From: Hordeum vulgare subsp. vulgare
Lineage: Eukaryota; Streptophyta; Magnoliopsida; Poales; Poaceae
Direction of reading: 5' to 3'
Assembly (NCBI RefSeq): GCF_904849725.1
Contig: NC_058523.1
Coordinates: 345,211,948-345,275,947, forward strand
Length of the DNA stretch: 64,000 nucleotides
Positions 33,437 to 45,844 of the stretch are shown piece by piece. Every line of letters begins with the position of its first letter. Within the stretch, counting starts at the first letter, position 1. The position numbers were made by a program, and so were the translations under genes. The notes beneath the pieces were generated by a model. The model did no database searches and was not told the DNA's origin. It saw only the letters and a program-made list of their open reading frames with translations.

Positions 33437-36039
33437 GACCTCCCCATGCATTTTAGACAGCAAACCCTAGCCATCTACCTTGTTTTCCGCACCCACCAAC
33501 CCCAGCCGCAGCTCCTCTCTCCCTGTCTCCCTCCGGGCCGCCAGGCCCGCCCGAGCCCGCGCGCGGCCCGATAAGCCCATCTGGCGCCGCCGCTGGCCCG
33601 CGCGATCCGGATCGGCCGCCGCCGCCCTGGGCTCTTGCCCATGGCACCGAGCCACAACCCCCTTGGTCCAGCGCCGCCGACCCCGCACCTCACCTCTGGC
33701 TGGCCGCTCGCCGGAGCTGCCTCGCCGTGACCACGCAGGCCCCATCAGTCGCGCCTCTGGCGATTTCCCCGCGTCGCTATCCCCTGCTCGCCCCTCTTCT
33801 TGCTCTCCATGAGAGGTTCTTGCCGCTGCCATGGGGGTCGGCTCCAGCCCGTCGGCCATGGGCGCCGCCTCGCCGTCCCCTCGTCCCCGCCGTCATCCGG
33901 TCCTCCCGTCGGCCGCAGCCCTGCTGGCGCTCGCCGCAACCGCCACCGTCTCGTCCCTGATCCAGATCGGATCAGGACAAGGGAGTTGACCAGGCGATCG
34001 GCCTCCCTCGAGCCGCCAGCCCTACAGCGGCCAACTGGGCCCCACGTTGCCCCGGCCCAGCCGCGCATCGCCCGCGTGGGCCCGATGCAGAGCTGGCCCA
34101 CCGGCCTCCTCCAGCAGGCCTGCCTCAGCCCCTCTCCACCATCCGGCCCTCTGGTAAGCCTCCATATGCCCCGCCCCTAGCGCAACTAAGTTAAATTGCG
34201 CAAGCCTGTTGAGCCCATTAGCTGTTAGGCCCGGTTTGATTAATTAGGAATTTCGGAATTATTTCAAATTCCAGAAAAAAAACATACGTTTATTATTTTG
34301 CCCATAACTTTTTTTCCGTAAGTCGGAACGAGGTGTATTCTATAAATGGTTTTGGGGTTGTTTTGCGAGTAGAACACGATTTCACAACTTGCATGTTTGT
34401 TTGACGTCGTTTGGCGTGCCGAATGCATCGTTTCGCGTGCTGTCCCAATAGGTTTAGCCGTGTATTTAATTTTGCGCCCTTGTTCGAATTGCTCAAGTGC
34501 CTTAGATAAAATGCCCATGTTTTAGGAATCATTTTTGCATGTATTTTAGAGCGGTCATTTGTATTTTTACGTGTAGGGATTGACGGTAGTTTATTTTTCC
34601 GGGTATAGGTTATTTTTGTCGCATTTTCGTGTGGCATTATATTGTTGTGCAACCCCACATATTTTATATGTTTTCGGGGTAGAAAAATCTATGGAATTTT
34701 TCTGTGCAATTAGTTTTAGCTTTTGAGTAAGTTAGTTCGCGCGATATTTTGCCGTGATGCCGTTTTGATTAATTCGTAGGATTTATTCCGTGCTCCGTTT
34801 GATTAAGTTGTCAACTAGGGAGTTGTTCTTAGGTGTTTAGACTAGCCCCTGGTATTTTTAGTTGCAATAGAAATGCATGTTTAGGGGTGTTTTGATTGCC
34901 CTCAAGTTGCTAGAAATAGTGCTGATTTGGAGGAGCTGAAATATTTCTAAGTCTGGAATCTGTTATTATTTTGTTGCTGTCTTGTCTTGCTTCTACCTTT
35001 TGAACTGTAGCTCTTTTGAGGTTGGTCCAATGGAGTTAGTTGTACCCCTTGTGTTTCTCTAGCATGCTGTAAATGTTCATGCCATTTGGAGTCTTGTAGC
35101 TATAGGTTTTGCTGCTGTTAATATTGCTTCAGTTTGAAAACTGCACTTTCATGAGGTGTAATTTTCACTAAGTCTGAAATAGTGAGTGGGATGCCTTTTT
35201 GTGACTTCTTTCCCTAGTGATCCATGATGCCATGCTAGATGTTGTTAGTTGTTTGTAGTAGTGCTTCTTGCCCTCTTCCGTGCCATGCCTTGCTTGAGCA
35301 TATCGGAGTTGTGTAGCCCGTAGTTGTGGGGTGTAGACAATGCTATGTGGCTGATTTTGGCAGATTGTAGTGTTTTCTTGTTTTGCTCGTAGTTTTCGAA
35401 CCGTAGCTCCATTTTGATCGTGTCCTACATGAAACTTGCTTAGGATCTCGTGTAGTTTCATTTTCTCTTGCTGGTTGTAGGTTTTGAAGTGCTCGTAACC
35501 ATTGTTGCACACATATTGCATTCATGCCATCATATCTTGCGATGCTTGTAACTTTTGACCCGTAGCTCCGCTGGAGATGTTCTTTATGTGTAGATTACTT
35601 GAAGTGACGCGTAGAATCACGTGAACCTATTTGTTTTGCTGGTTAACAACTAATTAAATGCATTAGTTCATATCTGAACGGAATTGTAAATTAACATGTG
35701 AGGTCGTCTCGGAGGTGCTATATGTCATTTCCGACCTCATTTAAAATGCCTAGATAGGTAGATTAATTGCTATTCACCTCTTGCCATGTTTAATCACATT
35801 TAATATTGCCGTGTACCTAATCGGGATAGAACTAAATAAATGAACGTGGAGTTTCGTCAATATGCAACTTGTTGCATATTGAACTTCACTTAATGTGTAG
35901 TGATTGATTGTGTGATTTGTCATGCCGTGACTTGAATGTATTCAGCTGCTCATGCATCATTTGTGTTGTGCATCGAGTGGTCAATTCCGTGTGTTGATTT
36001 GTGTTTCCGGTTTGCTTCGTCTCGATAGAGTTCCGCAGC

Positions 36040-36129
36040 GTGCCGGATTGTGAGGACCCGTTCGACTACGACGGTTCGTCTGCTTCACGGAGTCATTCTT
36101 CTTCCAAGCGGATCTTAGGCAAGATGACC
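36040..36129 (+). other. LTR-embedded mini-reading frame (Sukkula-like 3' LTR)
   Basis: Same as 27914-28003: VPDCEDPFDYDGSS after TTCCGCAG. Confidence 0.4.
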
Positions 36130-37724
36130 ATTTCCCTAGATACCATTACTATCATTGCCATGCTAGTTATTTCGACGCTATCGATTATGTCTCGTTGCCT
36201 ACCACATGTTAAATATCAGCCTCTCAACAACGCCATGATTACCTTCAACCTGTTCAACCTAGCAAACCACTGATTGGCTATGTTACTGCTTGCTTAACCC
36301 TGTGTTAGCGTTGCTAGTTACAGGTGCAGTTGCTTCCATGTGAAAACATGGGTTCCTTGTTATATCACCATATTAATGCTATTTAATTTAATGGACCTAT
36401 ATACTTGGTAAAAAGGTGGAAGGCTCGGCCTTTCTAGCCTGGTGTTTTGTTCGACCTTTGCCCCCTTAGTTTTCGGCTACCGGTGTTGTGTTCCATAAAT
36501 GAGCGCTCCTAACACGATCGGGGTTGTTATGGGGACCCCCTTGATAATTCGTTTTAGATTAAGACTGGTCTGGCAAGGCCCAACTTTGGTACTACATTTG
36601 CCTAATCACCTAATAAAATTGCATAGGGACCCGCCGGCACCCGCGGACTAATTTAATCAACCCCCCGGGCCAGTGCTCCTCATGAGTGTTGGTCCAAACT
36701 GGACAGACTGCGGGGCCACCACGGGGCAACTCGAGGTTTGGCACCTGTGGGCTTTTCCATCCGTCGTGTCCTGAGAACGAGATACGCGGCTCCTATCGGG
36801 TTCGTCGACACGTCGGGCGGCCTTGCTGGATTAGTTTTACCTTTGACGAAATATCTTGTGCATCGGGATTCCGGTGAAGCTTTGGGTAATCTCAGAGTTG
36901 AGGTTTTCCACTAGGGAATCCGACGAGATCGCGAGCTTCGTGATTGAGGATTTCTATGCGGCTTGTTGTAATTTGTGATGGACTAGTTGGAGCACCCCTG
37001 CAGGGTTAAATCTTTTCGGAAAGCCGTGCCCGCGGTTATGTGGCAACGTGGAAACTTTGTTTAACACTGGTTCTAGATAACTTGAAGTTAACTTAATTAA
37101 AACTTGCCAACTGTGTGCGTAACCGTGACTGTCTCTTTCGTGAGTTCTTTCTCCGATCGAGGACACGGTGGGGTTATGTCTAACGCAGGTATGTGTTTAG
37201 GATCATTTATTTGATCTACAGTAATTCATGTCCGCTATGCGTAGATCTTCCCCCTCTTATTTCTTGTACTCATAAGTTAGCCACCAAATATATGCTTAGC
37301 CGGTGCTGCAACCTCACCACTTAAACATGCCTCACCCATTAAGCTTTGCTAGTCTTGATACCTTTGGAAATGAGATTGCTGAGTCCCCTGTGGCTCACAG
37401 ATTACTAAAACACCAGTTGCAGGTACAGGTAAAGGTTACTTGACGTGAGCGCATTGATTGTATATTTGGAGTTGCTTCTTCTTCTTCTTCTTCTTCATCG
37501 ATCTAGGATGGGTTCCAGGCCGGCAGCCTGGGATAGCAAGGATGGACGTCGTTCTTCTTTTGTCGTTTGTTTTCGTCCGTAGTCGGACCCTGCTCTTACT
37601 CTTAATGTTTATGTAATGTACTGATGTGACTCTGATGTAGCTTGTGGAGAGTGTAAGCCAATTCTATGTATCTTTTCTTTTCGGTACATGTACTTGTAAC
37701 GATATCCATTCTTGCGACACGACG

Positions 37725-37782
37725 AGATGCGCTTCTATCCCTGACGAGGCCCTCGTGCCAAATTGAGGACAGGGTCGCATCT
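37725..37782 (+). other. LTR-terminal stem-loop, Sukkula-like 3' LTR
   Basis: Same arms as 29596-29653, with GGACAGGG in place of GGATAGGG, ending 11 nt before the LTR end. Confidence 0.65.
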
Positions 37783-38659
37783 TGGGCGTGACAGATATCC
37801 AACAAAGAGAATCATAAGGGTTAGTCGAGAGTAATAATACATGATATGATAATGTTCCGCATCATCATATGGTTCACCACATCCGATATTATTAATATCA
37901 CTTATACTCCAAAGACCGACTCTAGGACCGACACTTGACTCGTCAAACAACGTCCTTGACCGGGGACACGACTACTCGAATAGTTTTGACTCTGCAGATG
38001 GTGTACTCTTTACCCATAGCCCACGGTTTTCAATAGTCAATATGACTAATTCCGCGTACGACATTTTAGAAGTGGACACTCAGAATCAGCACACACCCAC
38101 TTTACCTCCGCGAAGCCCGGATTAACCCGGACTACGCTGCCAAGGTAAAACCATAAGATGGGGAGGCTTCGACCTCGACTAGCATGGGATCAACAATATT
38201 TATATCGCGCGCTTATGGGGAGTGCCCTTCCTTCTGGTCCTAGACCGGAAACACCCATGCCTCCTGACCGGATGACTGGATTTATTCCAGGGCCATGGAT
38301 ACCTTCATACCGCCCCCTCTACTTGGTGTGTGATTGATAATAGGCCTACAACTGACTATACCGAACCCATTATCCAGGGAACTGTGGTAGCACGATAAGA
38401 AGTATGACACGGACAAGACTCGATCTAGGTCGATACTGGAGTTTACCAAATTTATACCAGCACCATTGTGCTCAAGCCATGACAAGGCCATAATCTATCA
38501 CGTTCCGCGTGACTACGCTATTCCACAACCTTTCATAACTATTACCTGCCATCATCATATTTTTATTATGGTTGAATATGTATAGCAGGTATGAAATATG
38601 CAAGGTGATGAATAATAAATATGAGCTAAGTTAGCAAACAACACACCAAAAGTAACAAA

Positions 38660-38731
38660 CATGCTTGCCTGGTTCCACGTAGTCGGGATCAAGCTCGATG
38701 CAGTTTACGTCTGGTATTTCGGTGTCGGAAT
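38660..38731 (-). other. LTR-embedded acidic mini-reading frame (family B copy 2)
   Basis: After CCGTAG the minus strand reads SDTEIPDVNCIELDPDYVEPG. The counterpart in copy 1 is at 925-855. Confidence 0.4.
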
Positions 38732-39393
38732 CTACGGTATAGATCAAACAAGGGTATAAGTGGTACTGCCTAGCTACTGGTCTTAAAATATTTTTGGAAA
38801 AATCTTAAAATAAACTAGGCATTACCAGGAACAATTTGCAAAAAGCATCACCGAAAAATAAGTTATGGATCAAAAGTTATAGCCAAAACATTATCATGGA
38901 CTATTTTGTAATTAGTTTTAATAGAAACAGGGGCTGTCACGTTCGAATGCTCCACCTACGCCAGAGGCTTCCGGCGATCCCCGACGATGCTAGGAGGGAG
39001 GGGAGAGCCAACTAGGGGTGCGGGTGCACTCACAGATGACTCGCCTGACTGATGGAGAGGGATAGGACAGCGGGAGAGGCCTCAAGTCAACGACAACAGA
39101 TCTCCGGCGGCAGCAACTCCGGTGACGCGAGGAGATCGACGACAGAGAGCCTCTGCGATGAAATTGAGCACGGGGTAAACAGGGGAGGAGCTCCTGGGTG
39201 CAACCGAAAGCCTCAGGGGGTCCTACCTCAACTTACACTGTACGGGAGTGGTCGGATCCCGAAGCGGATCGGGCCGGCCGGAGCTGGGGAAGAAGGCCCC
39301 TCGAGGACCCCTTCCTGGATCGGCTGGTTCCTAGAGGTGGAGATGGAGGATGGGGAAGAGCTGGGCGAGGACAGAAGCACTGGAGGAGAGCTC

Positions 39394-39401
39394 TATTTAT
39401 A
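39394..39401 (-). promoter_or_regulatory. LTR promoter TATA box (family B copy 2)
   Basis: Minus strand TATAAATAGAG. GC-rich leader with purine-rich plus strand lies towards 39050. Confidence 0.65.
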
Positions 39402-40667
39402 GGCGCCGCGAGATGAGCTACGGCATTAACTCCGGCGAGCGGTACCGGAGATGCAAGAGCTTGTGCATGAGGTTAGGTGGCTAGGATCGCACCTAATCAC
39501 TACTGGGCTCCATTTTTGACCAGAGGGAGGTTGGTCATTGACCGTGGCAACGCGGCGACGACGCGGCCATTGCTGCGCACTGCGGCTGCAGAACTCGTGC
39601 TCTGAGCTGCACGGTGTGTGGCGACGGTCTTTGTGGAGCACATGGTAAAGGAGGGGTACGCGGCGGCAGCATGAGCACGGGGCGATGTCGGCGGTGCGGG
39701 AGCGAAGCAGGGAGCTGCTGCGGCTGCTGCAGAGCCGCTGCCAGGGCTTTGCCCAGCTCTGTCGGTGAGCTAGCGATGAGAGGAAGAGGCCAAGACTCCG
39801 GCAACACTACGGATAGGAACGAGTCACACGAGCAACGGCTAAATCGCTACTACTGGCGAGATTGACGAAGAGGGGGAAGGTTGCGCTCTGTCTGAAGTTT
39901 GGTCTGAATTAAATTTAGACAACTTGAGTCAGGTGTAGATGAGGTGCTCGATAGAAAGAAAACCCTAGCTAGAAAAAGAATTTGATGCTGAATTTTTTTA
40001 GGGGAGCACTCTCATTGGAAAAAAATATGCTCCAAATTTTTTCGGAATTTTTGGTTGAGTTTAAGGCAGGTTTGAATCAAAAATCAGTTTCTGGGGTCAA
40101 ACTTGAGTCAAACCAAATTTGAATTTTTCAAACTTGAGGACCCAAACTTTTTGTTGGAATAGGATGAGGATACTAAGGACTACAAACTACCAAGGTTTGG
40201 GATCAAGATTCCAAAGGAAAAAGGAGGTTCCTTTGAAAAATTCTTGGAGCTCAAACTGATTACAGAAATTCCCATTTTAGTAATAAAAATAATTGGGGTG
40301 ATCCATTCCTTCTAAATCTTTGGAAAAACATTCAAAAACAAGCTTAGGGCTAGGAGAGGAGTAAAAATGTTTAAAAACAGAATGGTGATTAATTCTTTTT
40401 GACGAATTAATAAATAGGCTCATGGAAAAATCCAAATCAAGAATAAAAGGAATCCAATTTAAGAATAAAAGAAATATTCTTTTAACCATTTCATTTATGA
40501 GAAAGGCCAAGAGGATATTTCTGAATTTGTTTGGTGGAGAAGAAGCTCAATAGTTTTCTCTCATGGAGATTAGCAAGAAAACTTCAAAGTTCTTGTCAAG
40601 TCAAAATTTAAAAATTCCAAGGAAATCAAGAAAATAAAAGTTGGAAAATCATGGGTGTTACAAGAGT

Positions 40668-42399
40668 GAATCTAAATACCCTTGTAGATCACTAAGGGAA
40701 GCATATATAATGCGGTTGATGTAGTGGAACACCATGCGATCCAAATCGCTGCCCGTCCCGCGATCTCATCACGATTCGTTCGACAATCCCATCACGATCC
40801 ATCCCGATCTAGTGTCGAACGAACGAAACCTCTGCGTTCAGCACACGTACAACTCGGTGATGATCCCGCCTTCTTGATCCAGCAAGAGGGGCGAATACGT
40901 AGATGAGTTCTCTAGCACGACGGCGTGGTTGTGGTGGTGAACTAATCCAGTAGGGCTTCGCCTAAGCACTCCCGAGCTAGACTAGAGGAGAAAGAGATCT
41001 AGAGGGAGAAAGAGGCAACGTGGCTGATTTGTGTGTCTCAAAACCCTCAAAACCTCTAGTATATATAGGAGGAGGGTAGAGGAGGCATCCTTGGCCCCTA
41101 CTCCAAGGAGAAGGGGTCGGCCGAACCCTACAAGGAAGAGTCCACCTTCCCACAAGGGAGGTGGACTACTTTGGGAGGACTCCTCCTTCCTTTCCTTTTA
41201 AAGGACTTTTGCCTTTTATCTCCTCTCCTAGCCGCATGGGCTTTTGAGAGAGGCTTAGGACATCTCACCAGGGGCTGGTCCACCCCCTCTCACAGCCCAT
41301 AAGGCTCTTGGGTCGTCACACGCCTCCCGGCGGTCCCCCAGCACCCTCTGGGCACTCCCGATACACTACCCATGAGCACGAAACCTTTTCGGTGACCAAA
41401 ACAAGACTTCCTATATATCAAACTTTACCTCTGGACTATGTCGAAGCTCCTCATGACGTCCAAGATCTCATCCGGGACTCTGAAGAACCTTCGGTCACCA
41501 ACACCTATAACTCAACTATACCGAAACGTCACCAAACCTTAAGTGTGCAGACCCCGCGGGTTCGAGAACTATGCAGACATGACTTGAGACACTCCCCGTT
41601 CAATAACCAATAGCGGGACCTGGATGCCCATATTGGATCCTACATATTCTATGAAGATCTCTATCGGTTGAACCTCTATGTCAACGATTCATTTAATCCT
41701 GTATGTTGTTCCCTTTGTCCTTCGGTATGTTACTTGCCTGAGATTCTATCGTCGGTATCTCTATACCTAGTTCGATCTCTTTACCCGCAAGTCTCTTTAC
41801 TCGTTCTGTAATACAAGATCATGTGACTAACTTCTTAGTCACATTGCTTGCCAGGCTTTTTGTGATGTTGTATTACTGAGTGGGCCCCAAGATACCTCTC
41901 CGTCACACAGAGTGACAAATCCCAGTCTTGATCCACGCCAACCCAACACACACCTTCGGAGATACCTGTAGAGCACCTTTATAGTCACCCAGTAATGTTG
42001 TGACGTTTGATACACACAAGGTATTCCTCCGATGTCCGGGAGTTGCATGATCTCATGGTCATAGGAACAAATGCATTGACATGTAGAAAATAGTAGCAAT
42101 AAACTCACAAGATCATATGCTATGTTCATAGTTTGGGTCTTGTCCATCACATCATTATCCTAATGGTGTGTTCCCGTTATCAAGGGACAACGCTTGTATA
42201 TGGCCAGGAAACCTTGACCATATTTGATCAACGAGCTAGTCAACTAGAGGCTCACTAGGGATAGTGTGGTGTCTATGTATCCACACATGTATTTGAGTTC
42301 CAATCAATACAATTCTAGCATGGATAATAAACTATTATCATGAACAAGTAAATATAATAATAACCAATTTATTATTGCCTCTAGGGCATATTTCCAACA
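40668..42399 (-). repeat. 5' LTR of the Angela-type element, main part
   Basis: Continues the LTR begun at 23617-23705; together they make about 1.82 kb, the usual Angela/BARE LTR size. It ends in GGGCATATTTCCAACA. The matching 3' LTR part is 3048-4110. Confidence 0.92.
41061..41069 (-). promoter_or_regulatory. TATA box of the Angela-type 5' LTR
   Basis: Minus strand CTATATATA, preceded by CTCC and followed by CTAGAGG. The position within the LTR fits the promoter of BARE-type elements. Confidence 0.55.
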
Positions 42400-42404
42400 A
42401 GGAG

Positions 42405-43105
42405 CACTACAATACTTCTGCATGGAGAAAGGAGAGAACCCCAAGCATCTTCTTGAAATATTGATGACACTTGTTGCCGACATAGAATCATATGATTGTG
42501 ACAAGAGTCAAGATGGATTCAATCTGACAAAATGGTTTCTCATAGATAAACTTCTAAATGCTTTTGCCCCATACCAGCATCAAATGGTATGGGACATAAG
42601 GAGAAAACATGGTTTGCAGGACATGTCTCTTGATGATGTCATCTCTACCTTCCAACTATTCGAAGAATCAAAGGCCAATGCTACAAGGCATCTTGCCATG
42701 CATGGCTCCTCATCACCCAAGACAAATATTGCCTTGAAAGCCAAACATGTGAAGTATGATGATGATGTCATTGAAGAAGAAGAGGAAGATGAAGAGGAAG
42801 ATGAATCAGATGATGGGCTCTCATATGAAGACATGGCTCTCTTTGTCAAGAAGTTCAGTGCTGGAAAATTAAAGGAAAGATTCCAAAAGAAGAAAGTAAG
42901 GACTTGTTACACATGTGAAGAAACCAACCACTTCTCAAATGAGTGTCGTTATGAGAAGAGAGAAGACAAACCAAGATTTCCGAAGATCTTTGTGAAGAAA
43001 AAGTTGCCTAACCCATTAAGCTCCAAGTTCAAAAAAGGAGATGGGAAGGCAATGGTTGCTCAAGATGAATCCAATCCCGATGATGTTGGGGTGTTGCAGG
43101 CATAG
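42405..43105 (+). pseudogene. Gag of Copia element F, N-terminus missing
   Basis: Open from the Angela junction (LQYFCMEKGENPKHLLE) to a TAG at 43105. It shows the helical gag region (LIDKLLNAFAPYQHQMVWDI), a long acidic run (EEEEEDEEEDESDD, near 42765-42815) and a CCHC zinc knuckle, CYTCEETNHFSNEC, near 42905-42946. The missing N-terminus lies beyond the Angela-type insertion, outside the window. Role: RNA-packaging capsid/nucleocapsid. Confidence 0.88.
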
Positions 43106-44281
43106 CACAAGACACCCAAAACACATTAAGACTGGTCAACAAAGTTGGTGATGTTGTGACATACAACTACATGAAATACTACAAAGGTAATGCACACAAA
43201 TGCCTCATGGCTCAAGATGTGATGGAAGATGATGAGGGACAGACATCTTCAGACAAGGTGAAGGTAACTCCACGACCTAACCCTTCTCTATTTTCCTCCA
43301 ACACATCTAGTGATGAATATCTTGATGCCGAGGATCATGATCATGCAACTGAAATCAGTGATGCTACGTTTGCTAAAATGAAGAAAGTCATGTGATTCCT
43401 CAAAGGAAAGAAGCTCAATATGTTTCGTATGCTTATGGAGATGGTGAGTAAGCACACCACCTCCATTAAGGAACTCGAAACCCTCGTTACCGAGGAAAAG
43501 GAATTTTTTTAAATCCTTGGGCAGAAAGTCCTATATGAGGAAGCACGTAATGATGAATTGTGCTTAAAAATAGGTGCAAACATATGAAGTATTAAAAATA
43601 GACAAGTGTAAGCTTGACGAGTCTCACTCCGCTCTTTCTAAAGATTGTGAGCTGTTACATTTGTCTCTCAAGACAAAGGAGGTAGAGCTCAACACTCATA
43701 CAAATAAGTTTGACGAACTCAAGCTTACATACCTTAACATTCTAGACAAAGTTTACTCCTCTCCTATTATAAATGTTGATGCTTGTACTACTAACCCGAG
43801 TGGTGACCTAGCTAGTGTTCTTGAGGAGAACCAGTTGCTAAAAGATCAAATTGAAAAAGGGCTCATGTCATGTGCCCAAGGACAAAAGAGGCTCAATGAA
43901 GTGTTGAGTCAACACAAGGAGGGTGTGGCTAAAGAAGGGCTTGGATTTGATCCAAGCCTGAACAAGAATGCAATAACAATACATAAGTCCATTGCTCCCC
44001 TCGAGGAGATATTTGTGCGAAAAGGGCACAAGGAAGATATATTGGGGGTTGTCGAGAAGGTTGCGAGTAGGAAGGCCACTAGGGGCCAGTCTTCTCCCAA
44101 CAAGCCAAAAGAATGCATGCCTCCATCATATGTGCTCCATAAGGCACAAGATGGAGATGTCTATGCTAAATTTGTTGGTCCTCGAAATGCTTTTCGATTC
44201 TATGCAATTTTGGTGCCTAAGACCCTTGTTACTAACATGAGGGGTACCATTGTGAAATGGGTACCTCTAACCAAGGTTTGA
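43106..44281 (+). pseudogene. C-terminal gag region of element F
   Basis: Follows the gag stop with stops and a frameshift between 43395 and 43574, then a 235-codon open stretch (43574-44281). This is leucine/glutamate-rich and likely coiled coil (ELLHLSLKTKEVELN, then LASVLEENQLLKDQIEKG) and ends in AKFVGPRNAFRFYAILVPK. The same arrangement occurs in the Maximus-like gag. Confidence 0.8.
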
Positions 44282-45776
44282 AATGTGTGTAGGTTGCCTT
44301 CTCCGGTGGAGTTAAATGGGTGATTAATAGCGGATGCACAAATCATATGATCGGAGATGGCACATTACTTATGGACTTCATGAAAGCGATTCGACCATTT
44401 ATGAGCATTGTATTTGGCGGTGGGTCTAAAGGATAGGTACTTGGGTTGGGCAAGGTAGCCATCACAAATGACATGTCACTTGCAAATGTGATGCTTATCT
44501 AATCTCTTAAATATCACTTACTTTGTGTTCGTCAATTGGCCTCGGTTGGCTATGATACACTTTTTGGACCGACGGATGTGAAAGTCTTTAAGAGAGATAC
44601 TCTTGAACTTGCCTTTGTGGGGAGTTGGATGGCAACCTTTATACGGCTGATTTCTCGAAAGAGAGCACATTCCATGCAACTTGCCTCATGGCCAAGGCCG
44701 ACAAGGGATGGCTATGGCATCGCCGTCTAGCCCATGTTGGTATGAGAAATCTTCAAAATCTCTTAAAGGGTGAACACATTCTTGGACTAGCGAATGTATC
44801 TTTTGAGAAAGATCATGTGTGTAGTGCTTGCATTGCAGGGAAGCAACATCAATCAAAAAATCTTCCCAAGAACATTGTATCAACCTGACCCCTGGAGCTC
44901 CTTCATGTGGATCTCTTTGGGCCTCCTTCATGGGATAGCCTCGGTAGGAAGAATTATGGGTTTGTCATTGTCGATGATTACTCAAGATATACATGGGTGA
45001 TATTTCTTAGATCCAAGGATGAGACAAAGATCACCTTCATTGACTTTGCCAAGAAAGCTCAATGAAAGTTTGACAAACAAATCTTGGCAATACGAAGTGA
45101 CAATGGATCTGACTTCAAGAACTACACCCTGGAAGAGTTTCTTAATGATGAAGGTATTGAGCATCAATACTCTGCACAATATACCCCACAAGAAAATGGA
45201 GTAGCTGAAAGAAAGAACCGCACACTTGTGGAAATGGCAAGATCCATGCTGGATGAATACAAGTCTCCTCACAGTTTTTGGGCTGAAGCCGTGAACACTG
45301 CATGTCATGCCTCAAATCGTCTATTACTCCGCAATATCTTGGAGAGAAACACCATATGAGCTCATTACTAGGTATAAGCAAAATGTCAAGTATTTCTGGG
45401 TGTTTGGCTGCAAATGCTTCATTCTCAACAAGAAAGAACGGTTAGGAAAATTCAATCTAAAACAACCGAGGGCGTATTTGTTGGATATGGATCAAACTCT
45501 CATGCCCATAGGATCTACAACAAATCCACCAGATGTGTTGTAGAAACTTGTGACATGGTGTTTGATGAATTTAATGGCTCCCATGGGGAGCAAGTTGATC
45601 TAAGTGATGCAGGTGAAGAAGATCCTTCGCAAGACATCCTGACCATGGGTGTAGGTGTTCTCCTTCCAATGGAACATGTTCCCTATGGAAGTGAAGATGA
45701 GGACACAAGCAACACACATGCTCATACAACAACTATGCCTCTGCCACCACATGATCTCATACCTCAAGTGGAGTCC
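44282..45776 (+). pseudogene. Protease and integrase of element F
   Basis: The protease site reads WVINSGCTNHMIGD: the catalytic Asp of the usual DSG has become Asn. The integrase zinc finger is LWHRRLAHVGMRN and VCSACIAGK (44710-44850). The core has LLHVDLFGPP, RSDNGSDFKN and QQ/QENGVAERKN, so the D-D-E residues are present. Stops interrupt at about 44437, 44503, 44888 and 45063, and a frameshift lies near 45360. The frame continues as VFGCKCFIL and ends where solo LTR D enters at 45777. Confidence 0.88.
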
Positions 45777-45787
45777 TGTAACGACTA

Positions 45788-45844
45788 AGATGCGGTCCTT
45801 TCCGATCAGGGGATCGAGGCCCCGAATTGGAAAGGAGCGCATCT
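45788..45844 (-). other. LTR-terminal stem-loop, solo LTR D
   Basis: AGATGCGGTCCTTTCC (45788-45803) pairs with GGAAAGGAGCGCATCT (45829-45844) at 15 of 16 positions. An inner GGGG/CCCC hairpin lies in the loop. Eleven bases separate it from the LTR end, exactly as in the Sukkula-like LTRs. Confidence 0.75.

Larger units (their letters stand above)
24737..37793 (+). mobile_element. Sukkula-like LARD (large non-autonomous Gypsy-type element), 13.06 kb
   Basis: Two LTRs of about 4.93 kb (24737-29664 and 32868-37793) flank a 3.2 kb internal domain with a tRNA-iMet-type primer site and no gag or pol. A perfect TSD, GATAT, lies at 24732-24736 and 37794-37798, inside family-B LTR sequence. LTR and internal sizes and the lack of coding match the LARD class described from barley (Sukkula), named here from memory. 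In a 430-bp sample (28141 onward against 36271 onward) I see five differences, so it is fairly young. Propagation would need proteins from a related autonomous Gypsy element. Confidence 0.93.
32868..37793 (+). repeat. 3' LTR of the Sukkula-like element
   Basis: Starts TGTGACAGCCC and ends GGGCGTGACA. It differs from the 5' LTR by scattered substitutions, lacks the 21-bp duplication and contains an extra stretch of about 24 bases near 34678-34702 that forms a palindrome. TATA box at 33429-33436. The terminal stem-loop at 37725-37782 is conserved, with one mismatch arising in its 3' arm. Confidence 0.95.
23706..40662 (-). mobile_element. Family-B long solo LTR (copy 2), split by the Sukkula-like element
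   Basis: Ends TGTCACGACC (left) and GGGTGTTACA (right), with a perfect 5-bp TSD AGAGT at 23701-23705 and 40663-40667, inside the Angela 5' LTR. Removing the Sukkula-like insertion and one GATAT leaves about 3.9 kb with no primer site, polypurine tract or coding region, so I call it a solo LTR. Minus order: start 40662, AT-rich 5' part, GC-rich leader with TATA at 39401-39394, acidic mini-frame at 38731-38660, insertion point 37799/24736, 59-bp tandem repeats 24707-24350, and a terminal hairpin at 23744-23718. Copy 1 is at 1-3047. Confidence 0.9.
3048..42399 (-). mobile_element. Angela/BARE-type Copia retrotransposon, interrupted by three insertions
   Basis: Minus-strand element read from right to left: 5' LTR 42399-40668 plus 23705-23617, primer site 23615-23598, leader 23574-23597 plus 9122-7961, decayed gag and pol 7960-4230, polypurine tract 4123-4111, 3' LTR 4110 to beyond 3048. 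LTR termini read TGTTGGAAATATGCCC and GTTCCCCAACA, which I recognise from Angela/BARE/WIS. A 237-bp sample of the two LTRs (3741-3977 against 42022-42258) shows about 26 differences, roughly 11%, so this is an old insertion. It lies in the gag of Copia element F; the right flank is AGGAG (42400-42404) and the left flank is outside the window. It is split by family-B LTRs in both LTRs and by the Maximus-like element in its leader. Confidence 0.9.
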
